DNA from: Prevotella sp. UBA3837
GTDB lineage: Bacteria > Bacteroidota > Bacteroidia > Bacteroidales > Bacteroidaceae
Assembly (NCBI GenBank): GCA_002392835.1
Contig: DGHX01000005.1
Coordinates: 945 to 29,166, forward strand
DNA: 28,222 nucleotides
Reading direction: 5' to 3'
In this document: positions 6,686-16,776 of the stretch, in pieces
Layout of the letters: the number at the start of each line of letters is the position of its first letter
How positions within the stretch are numbered: position 1 is the stretch's first letter
The notes under the pieces: generated by a model
The model's input: only the letters and a program-made list of their open reading frames with translations
What the model was told of the DNA's origin: nothing
Databases searched by the model: none
Program-made: the position numbers and the translations under genes

Positions 6686-9550
6686 ATGAAGAAATCGTTC
6701 CATCGCGGCTTGACCGCAGCCATCCTCATCCTCTTAGGATGCGTGTCAATCCAGGCCAACACGGCCTTGTGTCCATTTGGCCAGATGAGCCAGCAACCCT
6801 GGCAGGCAAAGTATCATCACCAATACTACAACAACTATGAACCTACCGACTGGTATGCCGCTGACCTCAACGACTCGGAATGGCAGACCATCAGCGGACC
6901 CCTCAGCACCGCCAACGGCCTGCCCTACTACGCCACCAGCTGGGGAGAGAATTACTATGCCTACTACCTGCGCCGCCACTTCAATGTCAGCAGCTTCTCC
7001 AGCGAGCTTTATGTGGCATACGTCAGTCACGACGACGATTGCGAGATGTATCTCAACGGCGTGCGGATCTACTCCAACTCCCAATGCCTCATCTCTCCCG
7101 AGTACAGGTCTGTTTACATTCCGAAGGAGCTGCTGCGCACCGGCGACAATGTGCTGGCCCTGAAGGTAAGAGACTCCGGTGGCGGCGAGGCTTTTGCTGA
7201 CTTCGGCCTCTACAGCCTGGACCCCTCATGGATCAGCGTAGAACTGTCGTCACCCGGCACGCTGGGCCAGGAAGTGCTCTACCAAGCGGAGATGCTCAGC
7301 GACGTGGAGTTCATCCGCGTAAAGGGTGCCATGAACAGCGACGACTGGAACACGCTGAAGAACATGGCCAACCTGAAGGGAGCAGACCTTAGCCAGGCAA
7401 CGGCCAGCGAAGTACCCAACGGGCAGTTCCGCGACCGCACCGGCTTCATGTACATACAGCTGCCCAAAGGGCTGAAGACCATCGGCGAGTATGCCTTTTA
7501 CCGCACACACATCGGGCACATCAGCATTCCCGCTACCGTCACCACCATTGGGAGCTATGCTTTCTCACAGTATGACACGTGGCCTTGGCTCAGGAGCGTC
7601 GACATTGCCGCTGGCTCTGCATTAAACAGCATCGGGGATCATGCCTTCTACGCTTGCAGAAGTCTGACGGCCATCAGCCTGCCGGCTGGCATGACGAGAA
7701 TAGAAGATTATACTTTCTACAACTGCGAGTCGCTGGCATCAATAGTCCTGCCACCAGCCTTGGAGAGTATCGGGAACTGGTGTTTCGAATACACACATGC
7801 GCTCAAGAGCATTGAATTCCCGCGAACGTTGTCCAGCATTGGCGTAGGTGCATTCTACGATAGCGGGCTGGAAAGCGTGGTACTGCCCATGAACCTGACG
7901 GCCTTGGGCCTAGAGGCATTTAGGAGCTGCAAGAGCCTGAAGACAGTGGAACTGCCTGCCACCCCGAGAATATGGGATGCATACAACGGAAGAAACGGCT
8001 ATCACAGCAATTTCTCGGGGTGTACGGCCTTAGAGACTGTCACATGCCACTCTGCCACTCCGCCCATCATCGACTACCAGCCCTTCGGCGATGTTGACCG
8101 CAGCAAGGTGACGCTGGTCGTTCCCGCCTTCTCACTCGTTGACTACAAGCTCGACGACTATTGGCATGAGTTCGGCACCATCGTGGGTGGCGCCGAATCA
8201 CCGATGCTGAACATCAGCGGCTCGCTGACACTGACCAACAACCGCCGACCGGAGAACAAGGTTGACGTGCTGCTGGGCGAGGATGCCCGCCTCACCGTGG
8301 GTGGCAACGCTCCCTTCGAGGTTGGCACGCTCACCTTCACTGTCAACCGCCCCCACGACCTCTTCGGCCAGCTGCTGAACAGCGCCCCCGCCATGACCGC
8401 CGACCACATCAACACCCGCTTCTTTGCCTACAGCCGCCGCTGGTACTTCATCACACCGCTGACCGACGTGAACGTGGGTGAGGTGGTACACGACAACGCC
8501 GAGGCCTCATTCGTCTTCCGCTACTACAACGGCCAGAACCGTGCCGGCAACGGCCCGCAGGGCAGCTGGCAGGACCTGACGGACAACGTGCTGCACGCCG
8601 GACAGGGCTACATCTTCCAGACTGACCGCGAGGGATGGATCACCATGCCCGCCACCACTACAGGCAAGGCACCTGCACTGGTCAGCGATGACGTGTCCTC
8701 ACCCCTGAAGACCTACGCCGCAGCCAACGCCGCCGATGCCAGTTGGAACTTCGTGGGCAACCCCTATCCCTGCTACTACGACACATACAGCATGGAGCTG
8801 GCAGCGCCCATCACGGTGTGGGACTACGACAACTGGACCTACCGGGCCTACTCGCCCATTGACGACGGCTACGTGCTACGCCCCATGGAAGCCTTCTTCG
8901 TGCAGAAGCCTGCCAGCCTTGCACAGATACTCTTCCCCAAGGAGGGCCGCCTGTTCAGCGCCCAGGTGGAGCGGCCTGCCGCTGCCCGCAGTAACGGGAA
9001 CGACAGCCGACAGCTCTTCGACATCATGCTCACCGACGGCACCCGCAGCGACCTGACACGCGTGGTGGCCAACCCGCAGGCCTCCGTCGGCTACGAGCCA
9101 CAGTGCGATGCCACCAAGTTCATCAGCACCGAGAGCACGCTGCAGCTTTTCACCCTCGACAAGGAGGGCAACCAGCTGGCCATCAACGAGCGCCCGCTGG
9201 CCGAGGCCGACGCCGTGGTCATGGGCTTCACAGCCACCGCACCCGGCATCTACACCATCAGCCTCAGCCGAGGCAGCGGTAAGCTGCTGCTACACGATGC
9301 CCATACCGGACAGGCCACAGACCTGAGCCAGCAGGACTATATCTTCACCATCGACGAGCCCGTCATCAGCAGCCAGCGCTTCCGCCTGACCATCGGAAGC
9401 AACGAGTCCACCTCGATAGATGCCATCGACGCACAGATGGGCAGCGATGCTACCACCTACGACCTGCAGGGTCGTCCGCAGCGTTCCGACTCCAGCAGCC
9501 AGCGCCCCACCATCAACCTGAAGCAAGGCAAGAAGTACCTGGTGAAATAA
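6686..9550 (+). CDS. BspA-like leucine-rich-repeat surface protein
   Basis: A 954-residue exported protein. Residues 1 to about 24 form a signal peptide (cleavage after SIQA is likely; an LLGC stretch at 17-20 is a poor lipobox). Residues about 40-180 resemble a beta-sandwich galactose-binding-type domain as found in glycosidases (YYLRRHFNV, MYLNGVRIYSN, GDNVLALKVRDSG). Residues about 230-480 contain LRR_5/BspA-type repeats with the pattern L-x-x-I-x-x-x-A-F-x-x-C-x-x-L-x-x-I-x-L-P (for example GLKTIGEYAF, SIGDHAFYACRSLTAISLP, RIEDYTFYNCESL). Residues about 500-910 are the beta-rich region often seen in Bacteroidetes surface proteins, including WNFVGNPYPCYYDTY. The C-terminus has TYDLQGRPQ followed by GKKYLVK, a T9SS-like sorting signal. 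BspA-like proteins commonly bind host proteins or other bacteria; an adhesive role here is inferred. It lies 18 bases ahead of the giant gene, so they are probably cotranscribed. Confidence 0.87.
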   Translation: MKKSFHRGLTAAILILLGCVSIQANTALCPFGQMSQQPWQAKYHHQYYNNYEPTDWYAADLNDSEWQTISGPLSTANGLPYYATSWGENYYAYYLRRHFNVSSFSSELYVAYVSHDDDCEMYLNGVRIYSNSQCLISPEYRSVYIPKELLRTGDNVLALKVRDSGGGEAFADFGLYSLDPSWISVELSSPGTLGQEVLYQAEMLSDVEFIRVKGAMNSDDWNTLKNMANLKGADLSQATASEVPNGQFRDRTGFMYIQLPKGLKTIGEYAFYRTHIGHISIPATVTTIGSYAFSQYDTWPWLRSVDIAAGSALNSIGDHAFYACRSLTAISLPAGMTRIEDYTFYNCESLASIVLPPALESIGNWCFEYTHALKSIEFPRTLSSIGVGAFYDSGLESVVLPMNLTALGLEAFRSCKSLKTVELPATPRIWDAYNGRNGYHSNFSGCTALETVTCHSATPPIIDYQPFGDVDRSKVTLVVPAFSLVDYKLDDYWHEFGTIVGGAESPMLNISGSLTLTNNRRPENKVDVLLGEDARLTVGGNAPFEVGTLTFTVNRPHDLFGQLLNSAPAMTADHINTRFFAYSRRWYFITPLTDVNVGEVVHDNAEASFVFRYYNGQNRAGNGPQGSWQDLTDNVLHAGQGYIFQTDREGWITMPATTTGKAPALVSDDVSSPLKTYAAANAADASWNFVGNPYPCYYDTYSMELAAPITVWDYDNWTYRAYSPIDDGYVLRPMEAFFVQKPASLAQILFPKEGRLFSAQVERPAAARSNGNDSRQLFDIMLTDGTRSDLTRVVANPQASVGYEPQCDATKFISTESTLQLFTLDKEGNQLAINERPLAEADAVVMGFTATAPGIYTISLSRGSGKLLLHDAHTGQATDLSQQDYIFTIDEPVISSQRFRLTIGSNESTSIDAIDAQMGSDATTYDLQGRPQRSDSSSQRPTINLKQGKKYLVK

Positions 9551-9568
9551 CCCCAAACGCGAATCAGC

Positions 9569-12500
9569 ATGAAACACCTACAATATTTGCTCGCCGTGCT
9601 GTTGCTGATGGTCAGTCCAGCCACGTGGGCACAATTCAACCCTGAGAATCCCGACGAGCCGGGCACACGCCCCTGGCGGCTGACGCTGAAGGCCGTGCCC
9701 GCCACGGGAGGCTACTACAACGTGAACGCGCTGTCGATGCACGCTGCAGGCGAGGAGGTCTATCTCCACGCCTACAGCCACAGCGACTTCGGCTTCGTGC
9801 AGTGGGAGGACGAGCAGGGCAACGTGCTCAGCACGGCCAACGACCTGAGCTACACCATGCCCGCTAAAGACATCACCCTCGTGGCACGCTTCAAATACGC
9901 GCCCGAAGAGCCCGAAGAGCCTGGGCAGGCCAGCATCAAGCGCCACCTATACCTGCGCACGAATCCTGCCAATACAGGATGGTTTAACCTGAGCAGCGAC
10001 AACGACATAACCGTCGGCGAACAGGTCTACATCGAGGCTTATAACTCCAGCCAGCACTACTCGTTCCGCAACTGGACGCAGGACGGAAGCATCATCTCGA
10101 CGTCGAAGGGCTTTACCTACACCATGCCCGACAAGGACGCGACACTGGTGGTGAACTACGACTACAGCTTCTCGCCAGACAGCCCCGACGAGCCCGGCGA
10201 ATTCCAAGGCGACCTATATAATATATATGGTATGCGCGAGGCAGCCAAAGCCGGCCACACGCTGACCTACCCGCTCTACCTGCAGAACCGCGGCAGCAGC
10301 GTGACCGGCTTCGCCGTCGATGTGACTTTCCCACCGGGCTTCACGGCCGAAGCCGACGCCGCCACACTCAGTGAGAGGGCCGCCACACAATCGCTGCAGG
10401 CAGAGACGCTGCCAGATGGCAGCTATCGCTTCACCGTCAGCGGAACTGAGAACATTCAGGGCGTAGAAGGCAAGGTGCTCAGCATACCCCTCCACGTGCC
10501 CGACACAGCCACCATCGGCAACCTGTTCACCATCACCTTCACCAATGGTGTGGTCTTCAAGGCCGACGGCTCGCAGGCCAACGCCGGTGTGCGCAGCGGT
10601 TCGGTGCAAATCATACGCGATGAGAATGAGCGACCCGACAGCCCCGACTATGTCGTCAGCGATGTGGCCACCACCAGCGGCGACGTCATGCCGCAGGACG
10701 CCATCCACCTCACATGGAAAGTGGAGAACCGGGGCAACCTCGCCGGCATGGGCGGATGGACGGAGCGCATCTACCTCATTGCCCCCAACGGCCGGAAAGT
10801 GAACATCGGCAGCACCTATTATGACACTGAGGCACTACAGCCCGGTGCCACCGTCGACCGCAGCGCCACCGTCAGCCTGCCACGGTTGCCGGGCATCGAC
10901 GGCAATGTCGACCTGGGCGTGACCATCATTCCCGGCGTAGGTGCCGGCGAGGCAGCCGACTTCCTGACCAACAACAGCGCACAGACTAGCGGAACCCCGC
11001 TCACCGTAGGAAAGCAGCTCATTCTCGAAGTGCCCCAAGCAACACTGCAGGAGGGCGAGGCCACGACCGTACGCTGCCAGCTCTTGCGCAGCGGCAGCTG
11101 GGCGACTTCAGAGACTTTTGACCTCAGCAAGCTGCTGGGCGATGACCGCCTCAGCGTGCCAGCCACCGTCACCATCCCCCGCGAGCAGGCTGCCGCCTAC
11201 TTCTACCTCAACCTGACCAACAACGCCGTCTGCGACAATGACTCCGCCTTCACCATCCAAGTCTCCGGCAACGGCTATGGCGCCCAGCACGCCACCCTCA
11301 TCGTCCGCGATGACGAGCTGCCTCCCCTGCACCTCACCGCCTCTGCCACCGACGTCACCGAGGGCGACACCTTCCAGCTGACGGTGACGCTGGGGCAACC
11401 TGCCGCACAGGAACTGAACATCAGCCTCAGCAGTGAGCGGCCAAAGCGCTTCCGTATGCCCGCCTATGTCACTATTGCAGCAGGCCAGACACAAGCCAGC
11501 GTAGATGTGGAAACCATTGACGACGACATACCAGACAGCGATGCCTCATGTGCCTTCAAAGCCTTTGCCTACGGCTACGACCCGGCTGAAGCCATTGTCA
11601 TGCTGAATGACAATGACCTGCCCGTACTGGAGCTTTCTTTCGCACCATCAAGAGTGAAAGAGAGCGACGGGCCTGTCAGCATCACAGGTACACTTCGACG
11701 CACTACCAACGTGGACAAGAAGATCATCGTACGCCTGAGCGACGATTCCAACGGTGCACTCTTCTTCTCACAGTCTGAGCTGACGCTGCCTAAAGGCGTA
11801 GAGCAAGTACACTTTAATCTGGGGCCTGTTGACAACAACCAAGCTGAAGGCGACCGCACCTATACCGTTACGGCTGCCGTATGGCTGTCGTCGTGCAGCT
11901 GCAGCGCCAGCGGCCAAGCTGCCGGACACGTGCAGGCTCAGCTACAAGTATTCGATGACGACGGGCCAGCCCTGATGCTGACGACCACTGAGGGCACTGT
12001 GCGCGAAGGTGTCACCACCCGCCTGGTTCTGACACGCAACACCTCGACGGCCCAACCGCTCACCGTACGCCTGAGCAGCGACCACGACGACATGCTCACC
12101 TACAACCATAACATCACCATTGCTGCCGGCCTGCCGACGGCTTATGTAGAGGTAACGCCCACAGCCAACGACACGCAAGAGGACTCACAGACCATCGTCT
12201 TCACCGCTGAGGCCGATGGCTGCAGCAGTGGTACTTGCTGGTTGCTCGTGACCGACCAGACGCTGCCCGATGCCCGTATCATGCGCCTTGAGGCAAACCC
12301 CTCAGAGGCCGAGGCAGGAAGCAGCGTCACGGTGAGCGTCGTCGTGGCCAACAACGGTGTCGCCAACCTGCGCGATGCCACCCCTGTTTTCGTCTATCGG
12401 CGCGGCAGCGACGTTCCCGTGGTGCGACTCTACACTGCGGGCGAACTTCCTGCTGGTGAGCAGCAAACGCTGTCAAAAGAAATGACGTTGCCCACCACCG

Positions 12501-15500
12501 TAGGCGACAACTATTACTACGCAGTAGCCAATGCAGGCAATAAGATAAAAGAACTGTCGTACACCAACAATACATCGGCCGACTTGCTGGTACGCTCGCT
12601 CTCCTCGTTCCGTACAGAGGTCAGCACCGACAAGGCCGTTTACAGCCAAGGCGACAAGGTGGTCATCAGCGGTCGGTTGCTGGGCAGCAACGTCAGCGAG
12701 GCCGAGGCCGACGTTTACATGACAAACGATGGTGTGCGCCAGGTACGCCGCATTAAAGCCGATGCCGACGGACGCTTCAGCACCGAATGGCAGCTCTATC
12801 CGCTGCAGGCCGGCCACTTCAGCGTGGGTGCCTGCTATCCCGACGAAGGCAGCAGCAAGGAGCAGGCCTCATTCAGCGTCTATGGTCTGCAGCGTGCCGA
12901 CAGCCGTTACATCACCTGCGAGGTGACATGTGGCGAGCCCTATACCAGTGAAGTGCAGCTGGTGAACCCCAGTTCCCTGCCACTGTCAGGCATGAAGGCC
13001 GAAGTGGTCTCCGCACCGGAAGGATGCACGGCGAGCCTTAGGATTCCCACCACCGTTGGCGGCGGCGGACACGTCGGTCTGTCCTACACGCTGAATGGCA
13101 GTGTGGCCAGCAGCACCAAGGAGTGGGAACACCTGACCATTCGCGTTACGTCAGCCGAAGGGGCACAACTCGACCTGCTGCTCTATTATTATTGCCGACC
13201 CGCCGAGGCACTGCTGGCCTGTAACAAGGACAGCCTGCTGATGACGGTCAGCAAGGGTAAAACCCGCGAGATTCCACTGCAGGTCACCAACTTGGGACAT
13301 GGCGAGACAGGCCCCCTGAAGCTGGCCATGCCCGAGGGATTTAGCCTCGTCAGCAGCACGCCCTCGCTGAAACAGGGCGAGAGTGCCACCATCGTCCTGC
13401 GCTTTACCCCCTTTGACCGCATGCAGCTAAACGTTCCCATGACAGGGTCCATTGGTGTGAACTGCCCCAATGGCCAAGGGGTCATTATTCCCTTCAGCAT
13501 GACACTTGTCTCTGAGGCGAAAGGCTTCCTGCTGGTTGATGTCTGCGACGAGTACACCTACAACACTGCCGAGGCACCCCATGTGCAGGATGCAACAGTA
13601 GTGGTGAAGCACCCCACCAGCGGCGAGGTGCTGGCTGAGGGGACGACGGGTGCCGACGGCACGTTCACCACCGAGCTTACCGAAGGCTACTATCGTCTGG
13701 AGGTCAGCGCCGATAAGCACGAGGAGTACGCCAACTACGTATTCATCAATCCGGCCGTCACTGAGCGTGTAATCGTCAACATCGGCTACCAGCCCATCAC
13801 CATCTCATGGGAAGTGGAAGAGACTGAAGTGGAAGACGAGTATCACATTGTAACCAACGTACAGTATGAGACAAACGTGCCCATACCAGTAGTCAAAATC
13901 GACATTCCGGAAAGAATTGACGGCGATAACATGGCAGTGGGCGATGCTGTGCTCATCGACATGAAACTGACTAATTTAGGATTAATAAAAGCTGAAAACG
14001 TCATTCCCTTGTTACCAGAAGACGATGAAGAATGGCACTTCGAGTCAATGGGTATGAACGAGGGATTCACACTTCTTCCCAACGACTCCGTCGTCATCCC
14101 CATCCGCATTACCCGCATTGGCGACACTTCACAGGCAGCCACAGCCAGGTTGAAAAATGTCGTTGGAGACGCCACACACAGTATGATAGACGCCTATGGC
14201 AACTGCATGAAGTCCATGGAGGCTGCCTACGAGCATGAATGCGGCGACACCTTGAGGAAAAACAAGTCAGCCCAGGCACTGGCCATGAAAGCCTGCGCCT
14301 ACAGTGCCACGGGGCAGTTCATCATGCACCTGCTAAGTGGTATTGGCGGCGGCGGCCCCGGTTCGCCCGGTGGCGGTGGCGGCGGCGGTGGCGGCGGTGG
14401 CAACGGCAACGTAGGCGAAGTCACCAAGACGCTTGACATTTGCGACCCCTGCGATGCACAGAAGATGGAGAAGTTAATAGCCAAAGGACTGAAATACACA
14501 TGGCTTGGCGCGCTCGATGAAGCTATAAGCAAGGCTATTGAAGCATTCCAAAAGAATGAAGATCCAGATCTCATATATGTCATTAAAGACGTTAATGACA
14601 ATATCCTTGACAAGGTCGATGAAGCTCATCTCGAAGAAGCATTAGGAGAGTATTCTGGTGTCGTAGACATCATCTACGACGTTTACGAGATCATAGAGCC
14701 TTGCGATTCCGCAGACATCAACGGTGATTCTAACGCGCGCACATACCTCAGGAAAGCAAAGAAGCATGACTGGATAGAGGCATTTGAAAAAGTGGGCAAG
14801 TCGTTTGCAAGTCAGTTGCAGGCCATCGACAGCCTTGCAGCCATTGCATTTGGCGACCGCATCTGGTTCAATGAGATGGACAAGCAGAAATCGGAATTCA
14901 TGAAGTGGGTTCGCCAGCTACCCAGCGGCATCATTCCCACCGATGAAGAGCTGTTAGCCAAGAAGCCCGAATCAGTCACCTTCGACCAGGCACGCAACTA
15001 TGTGCGCTATATGCTCGGCATGGCAGAACACATGCCATCGCTTAATGACATAAAAGCGCAGTTTACGGCTTTCACAGAAGCTGATACAGAGGCGAAGGAC
15101 AAAGGGTTTGCCACAATGGTTGACTATTTCGACAGTGCCTATCATGACTATGAAAGGCATTTCGAGGAAATGGCATCCTCGTCGGTCTGCGCCACACTCA
15201 CCCTGAGCTTCGAGCAAAACATGACCATGACACGCCAGGCCTTCCGCGGAAAGCTGAAAATCTTCAATGGTCACGAAGACACTGCCATGAAGGACATCCG
15301 GCTGAACCTACTCATACGCGACATGTATGGACGCGTGGCGACGGCACATGAGTTCCAGGTCAATGCTGAGAGTCTGAACGGCTTCAGCGGTGCACTCGAC
15401 CTCAGCAGCGGCTGGACACTCGGTGCCCAGGAGACGGGTACGGCTACCATGCTCTTCATCCCCACGAAGTATGCAGCCCCCGAAGCCCCCGCCGAGTACA

Positions 15501-16726
15501 GCTTTGGCGGTAGCGTCACATACATCGACCCCTTCACTAATCTTGAAGTAACGCGCGACCTCTACCCCGTAGTTCTCACCGTGAAGCCCTCACCCGAACT
15601 CGACCTCACCTACTTCATGCAGCGCGACCTGCTGGGCGACGACCCGCTGACCGCAGAGGTGGAGCCGATAGTGCCTGCTGAGTTCGCACTCATCATCGAC
15701 AACAAGGGGTATGGCGACGCCACCGACGTGCGCATGGTGACGCAGCAGCCCGTCATCACCGAGAACGAGAAGGGCCTGCTCATCGACTTCCAGCTCATCA
15801 GCTCGCAGGTGAACGGCCGGCCGGCAGTGCTGAATTTCGGCGAGGCCATCGCCAACAGCTTCGGCACCATCGCAGCCAAGTCGCAGGTCTACGCGCAGTG
15901 GTGGCTGACGAGCACCCTGCTGGGCCATTTCATCGACTACGACGTGACGGCCACCCACGTGACCAGCTATGGCAACGAAGACCTCTCGCTGCTGAACCAG
16001 GTGAGCATACATGAGCTCATACACGGCTTCACGCCCGCCGACTGGCTGAACGCCGAGGCCACAGGGCGCGGTTTCCTGGTGAACGACGTGTCCGATGCTG
16101 AAGACCTGCCTGACGAGGTGTATTTCACCGACGGCACGCAGAAGAGTGTGAACAAGGCTACCGGTGCCACCATCAGCAGCCTGGGCCAGGATGCCTACCT
16201 GCTCAACATATCGCCCTCGGCGATGGGCTGGAACTACGGCTCGCTGGCCGACCCCACCAACGGGCGCCTGCAGCTGGCCTCCATCATACGCCGGCGCGAC
16301 GGTGCCTCCATCCCGACGGACAACGTGTGGCAGACTCCCGTGACGCTGCGCGATGGCAAGGACCCCATCCACGAGAACCGCCTGCACTTCATCTGCGAGT
16401 CGCAGGGAGCCGCCGAAAACTGGCTGCTCACCTTCGAAGAGCGACAGGAGGAGACGGCCATACAGAACGTGCTGGCCGACCAGACAGGCAGTCAGGAGCG
16501 CATCGTCATTACCCCGCTGCCCCTGGGCGAAAGGCTGTACGTGAAAGGCAACTTCAGCAAGATACAACAGCTGACAGTCTACGACATGAACGGACTGAAG
16601 CGGCTGCAGAGCAACCACTTGAGGCAAGGCGAACCGGTCTATACTGGTCACCTCCCCGCCGGCGTCTATCATGTGCAACTGCACACTGACCGCGGCATCT
16701 ACTCGCAGAAGGTGCTGAAGCGATGA
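9569..16726 (+). CDS. Giant multidomain surface protein (InlB-B, cohesin-like, CARDB and Calx-beta domains)
   Basis: A 2385-residue exported protein with signal peptide 1-21 (ending ATWA). By pattern, the order is: two InlB B-repeat-like modules (about 38-111 and 125-198) separated by EEPEEPG-type linkers; a cohesin-like beta domain (about 214-350); a CARDB-like domain (360-482); four Calx-beta-like domains (about 483-581, 586-680, 684-797, 801-899), three ending in short acidic motifs such as RDDE, NDND and DDDGP; a second CARDB-like domain (901-1006); a macroglobulin-like MG domain (1011-1100); Ig-like segments; a carboxypeptidase-regulatory-like domain (about 1317-1404); a glycine-rich linker (about 1592-1614); a helical module (about 1621-1871); further beta domains (1875-2160); and a C-terminal sorting domain (about 2308-2385) with VYDMNGLK and PAGVYHVQLHT, ending QKVLKR. 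The architecture fits a long adhesin or scaffold. Domain limits are estimates. It probably shares a transcript with the LRR gene upstream, and its stop is 50 bases before the GH31 start. Confidence 0.85.
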   Translation: MKHLQYLLAVLLLMVSPATWAQFNPENPDEPGTRPWRLTLKAVPATGGYYNVNALSMHAAGEEVYLHAYSHSDFGFVQWEDEQGNVLSTANDLSYTMPAKDITLVARFKYAPEEPEEPGQASIKRHLYLRTNPANTGWFNLSSDNDITVGEQVYIEAYNSSQHYSFRNWTQDGSIISTSKGFTYTMPDKDATLVVNYDYSFSPDSPDEPGEFQGDLYNIYGMREAAKAGHTLTYPLYLQNRGSSVTGFAVDVTFPPGFTAEADAATLSERAATQSLQAETLPDGSYRFTVSGTENIQGVEGKVLSIPLHVPDTATIGNLFTITFTNGVVFKADGSQANAGVRSGSVQIIRDENERPDSPDYVVSDVATTSGDVMPQDAIHLTWKVENRGNLAGMGGWTERIYLIAPNGRKVNIGSTYYDTEALQPGATVDRSATVSLPRLPGIDGNVDLGVTIIPGVGAGEAADFLTNNSAQTSGTPLTVGKQLILEVPQATLQEGEATTVRCQLLRSGSWATSETFDLSKLLGDDRLSVPATVTIPREQAAAYFYLNLTNNAVCDNDSAFTIQVSGNGYGAQHATLIVRDDELPPLHLTASATDVTEGDTFQLTVTLGQPAAQELNISLSSERPKRFRMPAYVTIAAGQTQASVDVETIDDDIPDSDASCAFKAFAYGYDPAEAIVMLNDNDLPVLELSFAPSRVKESDGPVSITGTLRRTTNVDKKIIVRLSDDSNGALFFSQSELTLPKGVEQVHFNLGPVDNNQAEGDRTYTVTAAVWLSSCSCSASGQAAGHVQAQLQVFDDDGPALMLTTTEGTVREGVTTRLVLTRNTSTAQPLTVRLSSDHDDMLTYNHNITIAAGLPTAYVEVTPTANDTQEDSQTIVFTAEADGCSSGTCWLLVTDQTLPDARIMRLEANPSEAEAGSSVTVSVVVANNGVANLRDATPVFVYRRGSDVPVVRLYTAGELPAGEQQTLSKEMTLPTTVGDNYYYAVANAGNKIKELSYTNNTSADLLVRSLSSFRTEVSTDKAVYSQGDKVVISGRLLGSNVSEAEADVYMTNDGVRQVRRIKADADGRFSTEWQLYPLQAGHFSVGACYPDEGSSKEQASFSVYGLQRADSRYITCEVTCGEPYTSEVQLVNPSSLPLSGMKAEVVSAPEGCTASLRIPTTVGGGGHVGLSYTLNGSVASSTKEWEHLTIRVTSAEGAQLDLLLYYYCRPAEALLACNKDSLLMTVSKGKTREIPLQVTNLGHGETGPLKLAMPEGFSLVSSTPSLKQGESATIVLRFTPFDRMQLNVPMTGSIGVNCPNGQGVIIPFSMTLVSEAKGFLLVDVCDEYTYNTAEAPHVQDATVVVKHPTSGEVLAEGTTGADGTFTTELTEGYYRLEVSADKHEEYANYVFINPAVTERVIVNIGYQPITISWEVEETEVEDEYHIVTNVQYETNVPIPVVKIDIPERIDGDNMAVGDAVLIDMKLTNLGLIKAENVIPLLPEDDEEWHFESMGMNEGFTLLPNDSVVIPIRITRIGDTSQAATARLKNVVGDATHSMIDAYGNCMKSMEAAYEHECGDTLRKNKSAQALAMKACAYSATGQFIMHLLSGIGGGGPGSPGGGGGGGGGGGNGNVGEVTKTLDICDPCDAQKMEKLIAKGLKYTWLGALDEAISKAIEAFQKNEDPDLIYVIKDVNDNILDKVDEAHLEEALGEYSGVVDIIYDVYEIIEPCDSADINGDSNARTYLRKAKKHDWIEAFEKVGKSFASQLQAIDSLAAIAFGDRIWFNEMDKQKSEFMKWVRQLPSGIIPTDEELLAKKPESVTFDQARNYVRYMLGMAEHMPSLNDIKAQFTAFTEADTEAKDKGFATMVDYFDSAYHDYERHFEEMASSSVCATLTLSFEQNMTMTRQAFRGKLKIFNGHEDTAMKDIRLNLLIRDMYGRVATAHEFQVNAESLNGFSGALDLSSGWTLGAQETGTATMLFIPTKYAAPEAPAEYSFGGSVTYIDPFTNLEVTRDLYPVVLTVKPSPELDLTYFMQRDLLGDDPLTAEVEPIVPAEFALIIDNKGYGDATDVRMVTQQPVITENEKGLLIDFQLISSQVNGRPAVLNFGEAIANSFGTIAAKSQVYAQWWLTSTLLGHFIDYDVTATHVTSYGNEDLSLLNQVSIHELIHGFTPADWLNAEATGRGFLVNDVSDAEDLPDEVYFTDGTQKSVNKATGATISSLGQDAYLLNISPSAMGWNYGSLADPTNGRLQLASIIRRRDGASIPTDNVWQTPVTLRDGKDPIHENRLHFICESQGAAENWLLTFEERQEETAIQNVLADQTGSQERIVITPLPLGERLYVKGNFSKIQQLTVYDMNGLKRLQSNHLRQGEPVYTGHLPAGVYHVQLHTDRGIYSQKVLKR
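14342..14410 (+). repeat. GGC/GGT trinucleotide tract encoding a poly-glycine linker
   Basis: A run of GGC and GGT codons with few interruptions encodes a glycine-rich linker (GIGGGGPGSPGG followed by a long pure glycine run) at about residues 1592-1614 of the giant protein. The unit is three bases, so slippage would change linker length without breaking the frame. It divides the N-terminal beta-domain string from the helical module. Confidence 0.85.
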
Positions 16727-16776
16727 GCCGAGCGACTATAGAACAAATAACCATAACTAAAAAAAGAGAAGAAAAC

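Noticed and set aside
16008..16026. HELIH motif (H2148-E-L-I-H2152) in the giant protein, resembling a zinc protease HExxH
   Set aside because: It lies in a beta-rich region with no visible third zinc ligand motif or Met-turn, so it is probably coincidental.
15590..16684. A 364-codon open frame on the - strand opposite the giant gene
   Set aside because: Composition-driven shadow of a high-GC coding sequence; no domain, signal or ribosome-binding context.
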